From Capra hircus (taxonomy: Eukaryota; Chordata; Mammalia; Artiodactyla; Bovidae): a stretch of DNA of 64,000 nucleotides. The stretch lies in NCBI RefSeq assembly GCF_001704415.2, contig NC_030826.1, positions 56,253,362 to 56,317,361 on the forward strand. Direction: 5' to 3'. A program made the position numbers and the translations under genes. The notes under the pieces were generated by a model. It saw nothing but the letters and a program-made list of their open reading frames with translations, searched no databases and had not been told where the DNA came from. This document shows, in pieces, positions 21,001 to 33,000 of this stretch (position 1 is the stretch's first letter; the number at the start of each line of letters is the position of its first letter).

Positions 21001-24000
21001 CCTGCATTGCAGGCGAATTCTTTACCACCTGAGCTACCAGGGAAGCCCTGCCTCCGACCCTACAACCTATCAAACTACATGCCCCTACCAGAGGCATACT
21101 CCTAAAATTATGTGGCGCCCCCATTCAAGCCCCAGCTCTCTGCGCCACTCGAACTTCGTTGGCTCCCTACTGCTGGGAGAATGTCCTGATTCCTTCATCT
21201 GGTGTTGAAGGCACACTGCTCTCTCTAGTTTCATTTGGCTCACTGCTCCAGGGAAGGAAGCATTCTCCTCGCCCCACCTCCGCCACGGACACCACCTCCT
21301 CCCTGCCTTAGGAGCCTCTGTCCTTACTGCTCCCTCCCTTCTGGAGTCTCCTCTTCACCCTTCAGATGCCCACTCACCGTCTCTAAAGAGGTCCGTGGGA
21401 TCCCACTGGCCTCCCTGCTGTTGGCGTGCTGCCTGCTATTAATAATATTCTGAACTATCAGTTCGCTGTTTTAAGGGTCTCTTCCCACCATTAAGTTCCT
21501 TAATGGAGAGAGTAGAGATAAAGCATCCAACTCCTGACACAGTAGCTGGAAAACTGCTGTGTTAGGAGAATGTTGGTTAGGTTCTTAGACTCTTCACATG
21601 GGTGGGCCCAGATGACCTCATAGATAGCCAGGATTCTAACACACTGACCAGAAAATGTAAGGAAATCTTGGAAACTGGGCAGAGCTCAGTGCCATTCCTC
21701 CCCAGCCGGGAAGCCACTTAGCTCCCTTCAGCCTCACTGTCCTCAGCTGTAAAATGAGGACAGAAATAACGCCTGCCTCATTTGAGGATCGCATGAGATG
21801 AATTGATAAAGGGCCCACAGTATAAGTGCTCAGTAACAGTCACTGCTATTGTAACTGTTAGGGTTAGGGCCTTTGGAGGAGTAAAGGTCTGAATGAGCAT
21901 CTTTTAAGATGAAAACAGGAAGATGGAAGGGGATGGTGGGGCTGGGGGCACAGACCTGGGGGATGAGCACAGACTTTGAGCAAGAGGAGGAAACGGACAT
22001 CCTTGTTGGTCCGATGGTTGAGTCTGCCTGCCAACGCAGGGGACATGGGTTTGGTGTCTGGTCTGGGAAGATCTCACATGCCACGGGGCAACTAAGCCCA
22101 TAAGCCACCCTTACTGAGCCCACATGCCCCAGAGCCCGTGTCGCACAAGAGAATCCACCACAGTCGCCACTAGAGAGGAGCCCCCAGTTCGCCGCAACCA
22201 GAGAAAGCCCACACACAACAACAAAGGCTGACCACGGCCAAATAAAGTTAGAACAGAGAAGGGGCCCCTCAGAAACTGTGGGCTTCCTGGCAAGTCACGG
22301 GGCCAGAGCAGTGGCGGCTCGGGCCAGTGTGTGTGTTCCGGAGGCTGGGGGTGGCAGGCCCTGGAGTCAGTCCAGGGGGCTTGAATCTTGGCCCAGAAGG
22401 GCGAGTGCTGGGGGCACAGAGCAGGGGCCCCTCACCCGGGTCTTGATGCTCTTGGCCCGGCCGGCGTAGGTCAGGGTGTTCCGGGACTCCTCGAAGGCGC
22501 TGCTCGCTGGGCTGATGTGGGCGATCATCACGGTGCGGCTGTTTCCCCCCAGGGAGTCCTGGACGGGCCGGGGCGGGCGGGCGGCAGTCAGCAGGGCACC
22601 GCCTCCTTGGGCCCTGCTCCCGCTCATGATGCCCTCGTGGCGTGTGCGTCTCTCTCTCACACTCGCGGGTGCTGGTGCTGAGCACCCCGTGGGCCCTCCC
22701 GCGCCCCCTGCCGTCTCCCCACTTCTTCCCTCTCCCAGTTTCTTCTCCAAAGCTCCTGTTTGAAAATTTCCAGCACCTGAGTCAGGGCCGCCCAGCTCTC
22801 CTCCTCCCCCGCTCATATACATGAGGACGAGGAAAGGTTGGCTGGAACCAGAGCGGGAAGAGCGCTGAGGGGTCCTGGGCTTCTCCACCACCTCCTCGGG
22901 CCTTCCAGGTCGCCCCCTTTGCTGACAGCGGAAGGCGCCATTGTCTTGGCTGGAGCGAGGCTGGGGATGCAGTGAATGGGGCCTGTGGCCACCGCCTCCC
23001 TTGTCCTGGGTTTGCCCTGCTCTCTTCAACGGAGAGAGTGCGCGGGGCTACAGGGGCCTGGGGTCAAAGCCCTCGGGCGCGGCAGTGACCAGCTGAGCGA
23101 CTTCAAGCAAGCTCCTTCACCTCCCTAACCCTTAGCTCCCTCGGGTTTCTAGGTGGCAGGAGTCGGCTCTCACACCCCCAGCCAGCAGGTGCAGTGATGC
23201 TGGCGGGCTGATGCCCAGTGTTAGGTCACCTGCAGCTCTGCCATCAGCCCAGCCAGACCTCTGCTGGGGCCCTCCGTCCAGCACTTACTGGCAGGAGCCC
23301 TTGGGGAGGTTACTTAGCCTCTTGGTGCCTCAGTTTCCTCATCTGCAAATGGAAATAATGACCCTCTAACTCAGATACGCTGACCCGATAAAAGGAACTG
23401 CAAAGAATTCCCTGGCCATCCAGTAGTTAGGACTCCATGCTTTCACTGCTGAGGGCCCGGGGTGCAATCCCTGGTCGGGAAATTAAGATCCCACAAGTCA
23501 TGCAGAATGGCTCCCTCCTCTCCAAAAAGGAACTGGGTGTGGCGGGGTGAAGCACTGCATTCAGAGCCCCGCCAGGAGCGTGCCCCCCACCCCACAACAG
23601 CAGCCTCTGGGAGCCACGACTGTCCACCTGGACCCCCAAATCCAGATGACTCCCAGTTCCCTCAAACCCACAGCCCTGGGGCTGGTGGAAGGGGGGCGGT
23701 CAGATGCTCAGATGCAACCTCTTTTCCTCCCTGCTGTTCACAAATGGGGGCCTGCAAGCGTGAGCTCAGTCGCTTCAGCTGTGTCCGACTCTTCTAGACC
23801 CTGCGGACTGGCTCCTCTGTCCATGGGATTCTCCAGGCAAGGGCATTGGCATGGGTTGCCATGCCCTCCTCCAGGGGAACTTCCTGACCCAGGAATCAAA
23901 CCCACATCTCCCGCACCTCCTGCGTTGCAGGCAGATTTTTTTTTTTACCCCCTGAGCCACCTGGGAAGCCTTTACAGGACCCCCAGTTTAGATCTGAAAT

Positions 24001-27000
24001 TTGGATAAATGAGTGAGCTTTTTTTAAAGTATGTCTCAAAGATGGCATGGGACATATGTACTGATACCCAAACCGGACTTCGTTATCTATCTGTTGTTTA
24101 TTCACATGCAGCTGGACGACCTGTATTTTCCTCTGCGAAGCTGGCAGCCCCACCCCGGGTGCCCAGGGCCTAGGCCCAGTGGCAGCTGGTACCTTCAGGA
24201 GGCGGGTGAGCTTGCTGTCGCGATAGTTGATGTACTTGTTGGTGCCCTTGCCGCTCAGCGCGTTGATGCAGTTGCCCAGGGCCAGCAGCGAGCGGTTGAT
24301 GTGGGCCCCCTCTTTCATGCGCTGCCCACGGTTCTGTGTCTGGGGGGAGGCGAGCAGCAGGTATGACTCCCCACCCCAGGCCATCCTGGGTTGTAAACCC
24401 CCTCCCCGTCCCCCAGGGCTCTGCAAGGAAGAGACGCTGAGGATCTGGTCTGCCCTCTGCCCAGGGAGGGCATTCCAGGTCAGAGAACGAGAAGGTCTGT
24501 GGACAAGAGTGGGGCTTCCTAAGTGGGCACTACTGGTAAAGAACCTGGCTGGCAACGCGGGAGACACAGGAAACGCCGGTTCGATCCCTGGGTCTAGAAG
24601 ATTCTCTGGAGGAGGGCATGGCAACCCACTCCAGTACTCTTGCCTGGAAAATTTCATGGACAGAGGAGCCTGGCGGGCTACACTCCATGGGGTCAGAGTT
24701 GGACACGACGAAAGCAACTGAGCATGCACGCTGGACGAGAGCGGGGGACAGGAAGCTCCCAAAGAGGGATGGAGCCTGGGTCTTCATCTCCCTGAGGACT
24801 GACCCGCTGGCACAGTTAAGGGCAGCGCCTAGGGTGAGATGGAGGGAGGTCATGACTTCCCAGGCAGCTCATCTGGGAGCCGGCACGGCCGTGGGCTCCC
24901 GGCTCTAGAGAGAGAGCTAGGCTCCAGGCGGAAGGACGGAAGTTTGTGTGTATGCGGGGAAGGGCGTGTGAGCGTGTGTGAATTGCATGTGTACATGTGA
25001 CAGCGTGTATATGTGTATAAGAAGGTGTGTGAGGAATCCCCTGGCAGTCCAGGGGCTAAGACTCCGCGCTCCCAATGCTGGGCGCCTGCGTTCGATCCCT
25101 GGTTAGGGAACTAGGTCCCACATGCCACAGCTAAGAGTTTGAATGCTGCAGCTAAAGATTCCATGTGCCATAACTAAGACCTGAGCAGCCGATACATAAA
25201 TAAATAATCAATAAATATTAAAAAAAAAAAAAAAAGGAAGCCTGTGTGTTAGGGAATGCATGAATTTGTGTGTGAATGGATGTGAGAGCAGGACAGGACC
25301 AAGTCCCAGGAGGCTCTGCCACCCTCGGGAGATGTCTCTGTCCAGCCTGGTGAAGGTGGGACCAGGTTGCTGCAGGGCACACCCTCTCCCCGCTGGCTGC
25401 TCCCTGCCCCTTTCCTCCAGGAAGCCCTTAGGCCTTTATGAAAAGAGAATGTGTTTCTCCCAGTCCACCCTGTTGAAACCAACCCCACATGTTCCAACAT
25501 GAATCCCTTGTCACTTTTCCCTGGTGCTTGCGTTTGCCTCAGTGCTAATGGTGAGATGCCCATGGATTCAGGCGACCATGAAACTTCTGAATTTGCCCAC
25601 AAGAGGGGGCCTGGGCCCAGGCTTGGGTGGCAGGGCTGGGCAAACGGCGATGAGGGGGAATGAACACTGACAAGTGGGTGGTGGGCCCTTTTCTCTCCCT
25701 GAGGTGGTGGGCAGGGTCCCCTCCTGGGCTCTGCCCAGGGTCTCCCCCATCAGGGGTCATCATTTCCCCCGGGGCCCTAGCTCCTCATCGGGCCCATTCA
25801 TTCTCCTGGTGGTTTCCCCATGTCCTCCGGGACACGCACTGTCTCCTTCCCTGGAGAGACCCTCACACTGCCAGGCCCCTTCCCACAAACAGCCCCTTGG
25901 CAGGGGGGGTCTCCCTGGGGTACCCCAGCCCAGCCCACCCTTTCTGTCCTCTGTGACATCCCTCAGTGCTGGCCCCTCCGGAGCACCCCTTACTCCCACC
26001 CTCCCTGAGACAGTCCCCATTGCACCCCTTGGGGAGCGGGGTGGGCCAGCCTCCCTGCCCTGCACCCCCAAGCTCTGCCCCAGCCCCAGGGGGAACCGAC
26101 CTCACCTGGGAGGCCCGCTCAGAGCCAGCCAGGTCGATCATGAAGAGGCGGCCCTGCCGCACCTCCTGCAGGACGTCCCTGACCCGGCTGCGCTGGCGCA
26201 CAGCCACCTGGAGCACGGCGTGGGAGCGTGAGGACGTCTGGTTGGCGGCCGTGGGCTCCTGGGTCCTCTGCCGGTTCCCCCTCATCAGCAGCTGCATGAT
26301 CTGGGTGGGCAGGGCAGAGCAGGGAGGCCACTTCTGGGGGCCCGTGGGGACGCTCCCCAGTCCTGCCTCTTCGAGGTTGGGAAGGGGCCCAAGGCAGGGC
26401 TGGGTCAGCCCGCCATGTGCTGTGAGGGCTGAGAGGTCAAGGCCTGTCTGTCAACTGGGAGGTGGGATGCCTGGCCCGTCCCCAGGGTCGGCGTGGCCGG
26501 GAGCGTGTCATCCAGGGTCCTCTGTGTCTGCCCCAGTTCCAGCCCAGCTGAGCCCCAGCGGCTCCCTGGTTGCAGAGCCCTGCCACCTCTGGTCACACCG
26601 CCACACACAGAGGTTAGTGTCTTCCACTACCCGACTGGCTGCACAAGACTCGCCTCTTTGGCATTGATAGTGGAGACCTCAGTGATTCCGGCCACCTGGA
26701 TCACTCCCTTGGAGTCTTCCCTCAGCTCCAGGTACCCCAGGGCAGGGTTCAGCAGGTCCCGGATCATCTCATTGTAGATCTGATGGGACCGATTGGGAGG
26801 GGCAGGGGACAGACATTAACGGGAGACCAAGAGCAGGAGGTTCAGGCAACAGCCGGGCTCTCCATCCCTCCTGAGAGCTCCAGGCTCCTCTCAGGGAAAC
26901 CCTGGGTTAAGGAGATGGACCCCTTCCTTCCTTCCTATGGGGTGGGCGTAAGGGGGCTTCAGCGTCCGGGGGGAAACACTGGGCTGCCAGAGCCAACGGC

Positions 27001-30000
27001 ACAGAAGGCAGCAGGCCAGCTGGGCACCGGGCAGAGGATGGAACCTAACCCATGGCCAAGCCCTGGTGGTTGCTAGGCAACCCTTATGGTACCTTCACCC
27101 AGCCTCCCCAACCATGGCCCCCGAAGTGCATCTTGCTGGCTAAGTCAACACAACACTGGCTGGAACAGGTGCTGGCAGCAGTGCCTCGCTGCCCCTCCTG
27201 AGCTGTCACCCAGGAGATTATCAGCTTCCAGAGGGAGCCAGGGAGGCCAGGAGCCAGATGGAGCCTAGCCCAGTGGCTCTCCCACCGCTTCTCGCCTTTG
27301 TGGGCCCCCACCCCTACTGATCTGCTATTGCCCAGTGATAGCACTCCCACAGGTGGGCATCGGGGGCTGTGTCAAGGTGGAGAAGGCTGGCAGGTCTAAG
27401 CCTGTCCGTATATGTAACGTTCTCACCTGTACCTACATATACAGGGCGCCTGCAGGTAGCCTAGCAAAGCAAACAGGGTTGGCTCAGTCGTGTCTGACTC
27501 TCTGCGACCCCATGGACTGTAGCCCGCCAGGCTCCTCTGTCCATGGATTCTCCAGGCAAGAATGGAGTGGGTTGGTTTCCTTCTCCAGGGGATCTTCCCG
27601 AGCCTGGGTCTCCTGCATTGCAGGCAGATTCTTTACCATCTGAGCCACCTGGGAAGCGGTGGAGTGGGCCCAGAGGATGGCCTCTGGGAGGCTGGCTGAG
27701 GTCTGTGCTCAGTGACCAGGTAGCTTTGGAGTAGCCAAGTGGGCAGGGCTCGGCTCTAAAGCCGCAGGGTCCTGAGTCTGAATTCCTGTCCCCCCACTTA
27801 CTGTGTGACCGCAGGACTATGGCTGTCTAGTTGCCTGGCCTCTCTGAGTTTTTATAAAGTGAAGCCGACCATAAGCACATGGGAGGGCAGCCGTGATGAG
27901 CGCCCCCAGGAGACTGCCCTGTGGCCTGACCCCCGGGAGGTAAACCGGCCCGGGCCTGCAGGCCTCCCGGCCCAAGCCCTCAGGACGGGGCAGGCCGAGG
28001 GCTCACCTCCAGGTAGGACATAGACACCTCATATTCCATGTCGTCGCTGGTCTCCTCGATGGCACGGAAGAGGTCGTTGAGGGTCCGAACGTAGATGCCA
28101 GGCTCGTGGTCTGTGCCCAGCATGGTGTAGGTTTTCCCGCAGCCTGGGGCAGATGGGGGAGGGGGTGGGTGAGCAGGACAGAGACTGGGAGGGCGGGGCC
28201 CCTGGGAAACCTGGGTCTGTCTTCAAGGCTGGAGCCTCCCAGGTGGCTGGGAGGTGGGGGGAGGGGGAGAAGATGGCATCCTTAGCTGGGGGTGGGGCTC
28301 TGGGTCCAAATGGCTCTGGGAGAGGGCAGTTTCAATCGGCCACATCCTTGATTCCTGCTCCAGCCTGGGCCAGACAAGCTCCGAGGTGGAGGGTGAGGAG
28401 CTTGATTTTCGGGGGCACTTGCCCTCACCTGTGGGGCCATAGGCAAAGACAGTGGCATTGTAGCCTGAGATGACGCCTTCGATGAGGCTCTTGGTGGTGG
28501 CTTGATACACCATCTCCTGCAGGGAAGAGGAGACCCATCAAGACCCTGGGCACAGCCAGGGCAGAGCACACAGGCCTGCAGGCTCACCCTCACCCCCAAC
28601 AGAGGCAGTTTCATCCCTAGAGCCCTCAGGCCCTGAGAAGTGGGGGTGAGAACGGGGGAAGGATGTCTCTGCTTTCCCCCCACGGGGACAGTGTGTGTGG
28701 GGGGAATGACAGCCTGCAAGAGTGTCAGGACACCTGAGACCCTCCCCACCAACAGCTGGCTCCTGGCCCCCAGCCCAGAGGACGCCTCACACCTGCTCCT
28801 TGGGGCATCCGCGGATGGGTGAGACGGGGGTCCCTGGGAGGGTGTCAGCTTCCCCGAGGCGCCCACCAGCTGGGCTTCAAGCACCTTCCTGCAGCTCCCC
28901 TAGGGGCCACCTGTGGGGAGTGCTGTGTGGGTCCCCGTGGAGGGTGGCATTTGTGTGCTGACCGAGGTGTGTCCACGCAGAAGGCTCTGTATGCGCCATG
29001 CAGGCTCACGCACACGTGTGCATGTGGGGATGCGGCAGGTAGAGAGAGTCAGTGATGGAGGGACGCCTGGGGCTCGGTGCCAGGGTCCCCTAAGGGCTCC
29101 CTCCCAAGTCGGTCAGAGGGCAGAGAGGGGATCCTATGTGTCCCCAGGCCCAGGCGCCCCCTCACCTGGGTGGCAGTGAAGTCAAAGGCCACGTCGAACA
29201 GGTAGGACTTCTCCCGGGAGCGGTGCGCCCGTAAGATGTCATCGGGGTCCTCCATTGGGTCCATAAGAACCACCATCTACAAAGGTCCCAAGGGGAGGTG
29301 GGCAGTAACCCGGGAGCCCCAGGCCCACCCCGATGTCCACACTGACCACTGGCCTTACCCCCACTCAGGACGTGGGAAAGAGCAGGAGGGGCCGGATGAG
29401 ACTTGGAGTCCAGGAGTGTCAGGGTCAAGGTCAACCGAGTCCCAACAAAGGACAAGACACTGAGCGGGCGGGCTGCCCTGGGACCACCCCAAGGGCTCAG
29501 AGCTCCCTTCTGGGGTCAGCAGGGGAGTCAGGGCCAGTGACAGCCCAAAAAGAACTCGAGAGGAGACAAGGCGTGAGGCCCTTGTCTTGCCGAGGGGCAG
29601 ACAGAGGAGGCTGATTTGGGAGCCGGTCCAGTACCATGGACGCAGGAGATGATAGGGGTCCCTCTGGGTGCACCCCCATCCAGCATCAGGATTCAGGAGC
29701 CCCCGGTGCTGGGAGGACCACAGCTTTGGGGCTCCCACCAGGCTCCTCCCAGTAGGTACACACTGGTGCTCACTGCTTCTAAACTGGCCCAAGACACCCA
29801 CCCCCACCCCCGCTTCCTCCAGATCCCAACAGGGCCCTCCTCTGAGATCTTCAGTGGAGGGAAGAAGGAAGAAGTCTGTCCCCTCTGCCCAGGACCCTCA
29901 GGCAAAGGTCTTAACCAGTCAGGTGGGATTCCAGGGGAGCCACGAGAGGGGATGCCCCAGACAGGCTGGGGTGGGGCTCTGTGTAGGGAAATGAGGAGGC

Positions 30001-33000
30001 CACTGCCCTGGCCCTCGTCACAGACTGCTAAAGCCTGGGTGGGCACAGCAAGCTGCGTGCAGGACGCTGGGGCTTGCAGTGTACCTGGGGTGCACACCTG
30101 TCTCTGGCCACCTCCTCCAGGCTTCAGCCCCAGGGCCATGTAAGCTTCTCCCAGGATCCATTTCCTGGCTCGGGCCCTAATACCTGGAGCAGGAGCCCTG
30201 ATCAAGTGTCAGACCCAAATGAAGAAATATCCGCCCACAAGTCCCCAGGCGTGGGTCCCAGAGGAGGGATGCAAGGGAGCCTGACCAGCTGCACGGCTCT
30301 CACCCTCGGCGTCAGAGCCCCTGGGCACACTGGCAGCACCAGCAGCCCGAGGGGCACCCTCTGGAGGCTTTTAGTGCAGGGGAGGGCGGGCAGCCTGCAC
30401 GGATGCCCATCGCCCACTGATCACCTTCAGGTGACCTCCGGGCACTGCCAAGTTCATGGGCACCGTGGGCATCTGGTCCCTTTGACATTCAGCCTCCTGA
30501 ATCAGGACATCGTCAGCACGGCTGCCATGAGCCCCTCTTAAAAGAGGGCTTTGTCTGGGTCTCCATCTGTCTGGACCCCTGCCCGCACCCAACTCTTCAG
30601 AGCATCAGCCCCTTCCCCGCCCTCTCAGGCACACGATGGAGCCTTTGTGCCCCTCGGCCAGGTGAACTGGACCTGAGCTGCGGAGGGCCGGGTTGAGGGT
30701 GGGGTGCTCGGGGCCGCCCGGAGGCAGCACAGGAGTTCAGGCCGAGTGACCACAACTGCTGGGCACCTTGCATGTAACCCAGGCATTACGCGATACCCTC
30801 TGGGTCAGAGAGAGATGCTATTTCCTGCATGGCGTTCAGAGTCCAGCAGGGCACAGACCATTTTAATAACAAGCACTGGGCTCTGGGAGGCAGGCAGAGT
30901 GCAGACAAGGGGCACACGCCCTAGCTTTTCCACTACAGGAGGGCTTCCTGGAAGAGGAGGTACCAGCACTGTTTTTTTTCTTTTTTTTTAATAAGATATT
31001 TAATATCGTTCCCTGTGCTACAGAGTAAATCCTTGTTGCTTGGTGGTTTAGTAGCTAAGTTGTGTTCGACTCTTGCGACCTCAGGGACTGGAGCCCACCA
31101 GGCTCCTCTGTCCATGGAATTCTCCAGGCAAGAATACAGGAGTGGGTTGCTGTTTCCTTCTCCAGGGGATCTTCCCGAACCAGGGATTGAACCAGGGTCT
31201 CCTGCATTGCAGGCAGATGCTTTACCAACTGAGCCACCAGGAAGTCCTTGTTGCGTATCTACCTTATTTTTAAAAAATTTCTGGCATGCCACGAAGCAAG
31301 CAGGATCTCAGTTCCCTGACCAGGAATTGAACCTGTGCCCCCTGCACTGGAAATGCAGAATCTTAACCACCGGACCACCAGGGAAGTCCCAGCAGCAAGT
31401 CTTAAAGGATGAGCGAGAATTGGCTGAGGAACGGGAGGTGGGAAAGCAAGCAAGGGGACCACACGAGCAAGGCCGCGATGTGACAGGCAGGCTGAGGGCA
31501 GGTGGCCTCAGCCCAGAATCACCGGCAGTGCTCGGGAGAAAGGTAGGGTTGGAACAAGAGCTCAGGAACTTTTCCTCCTGTTCTCACTGCCAGGAATCCC
31601 ACGAGCACAGACCCAAGGTGGCCACAGAAGGAGACGTAGGGGCCCCTCTGTGAGCATGTGTCGCCCCCCGCCCCGCAAAGCAGCTCCTGTACACCCTAAA
31701 AGTCACCCAGACTGGCACCCGGCATCAGCCCAGGGAATGTTTTATTTTTTCTGGCTACACCTCGTGGCATCTGGAACTTTCCTGACCAGGGACTGAACCC
31801 ATGCCCCTCTGCAGTGGAAACACAAGAGTCCTAATCACTAGACGACCAGGGAAGTCCCCAAGGAAAGCTTTCTAAATAAAGCTGCACTGGGGCCACAAGA
31901 AGTGCTAAATGCTTTGCACACTTTCTCATCTTCTCCGACAACTTAGAGCAGGCCTCATTATTGCAAGATTGTAATGAGGAGTCAGACTGGTACCCAAGGC
32001 TGCACTGCCAAGTACAGAGCTCACTGGATTTAAAGCTACTGGGTTCCAGAACCCAGGCTCCTAACCAGGCCTCCTGTCCCTGCCTCTGGAACAACAGCGG
32101 CCTAGCTGGGGGGATGCTCATCTGTTTAGTTGAGCTGTGCCCGCCCCCCCACCAGATTTGAATGTTGAAGTCCAACTCCCCAGCCCCTCCGAGTGTGACC
32201 TTATTTGGAAATAGCGTTGTTGCAGATGTAATCAGTTGAGTTAGGATGTGGTCCTTTTATAAGGTGGTGGTGTCCTTGTAAAAGGGGGCTACTAGGGCAC
32301 AGACACATGTGGAGGGAAGGCGATCCAGCCAGTCCATCCGAAAGGAAATCAGTCCTGAATATGCATTGGCAGGACTGATGCTGAAGCTGAAACTCCAATA
32401 GTTTGCCCACCTGATACAAAGAGCTGACTCCTTAGAAAAGACCCTGATGCTGGGAAAGAGTGAAGGCAGGAGGAGAAGGGGACGACAGAGGATGAGATGG
32501 CTGGATGGCATCACTGACTCAATGGACATGAGTTTGAGGGAACTCTGGGAGATGGTGGAGGACAGGGAGGCCTGGTGTGCTGCAGTCTGTGGGGTCTCAA
32601 AGAGTCGGACACGACTGAGTGAATGTGGTATTTTGGTCCAGCAGCCTTGGAAACTGATACATCACCCCCCACCCCCTGCCCCGAGGCAGGCCCCTCCCTC
32701 AGCCCGGAGGTGGTGGGCTCAGCCTGGGATCCTCCTTTCACAAAATCCCTGAGTCTTAAGTGTCCATGTTCAACCTGTAGCACGCTGGACACCTGCCTCT
32801 GGGAGGTTTCAAGGGGGACGTTGACCACACAAGACGCAAAGGCCCCCCCACACACACTGGCAGGGGGTGGGGTGGGAGGTGTGGCTGGGGCTGGGCCAGG
32901 TGGCAGCATACGGCAGGGCCCTGCTTCCACTGATCCAGGCCCCCTGACTCCGCAGAGGCCCCGGCTTGCCCTCTCCCTGCCCTCACCGCCCCATATCCAG

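Noticed and set aside
21856..21872. Telomere-like gttagggttaggg
   Set aside because: Barely two units, expected by chance; no interstitial telomere array.
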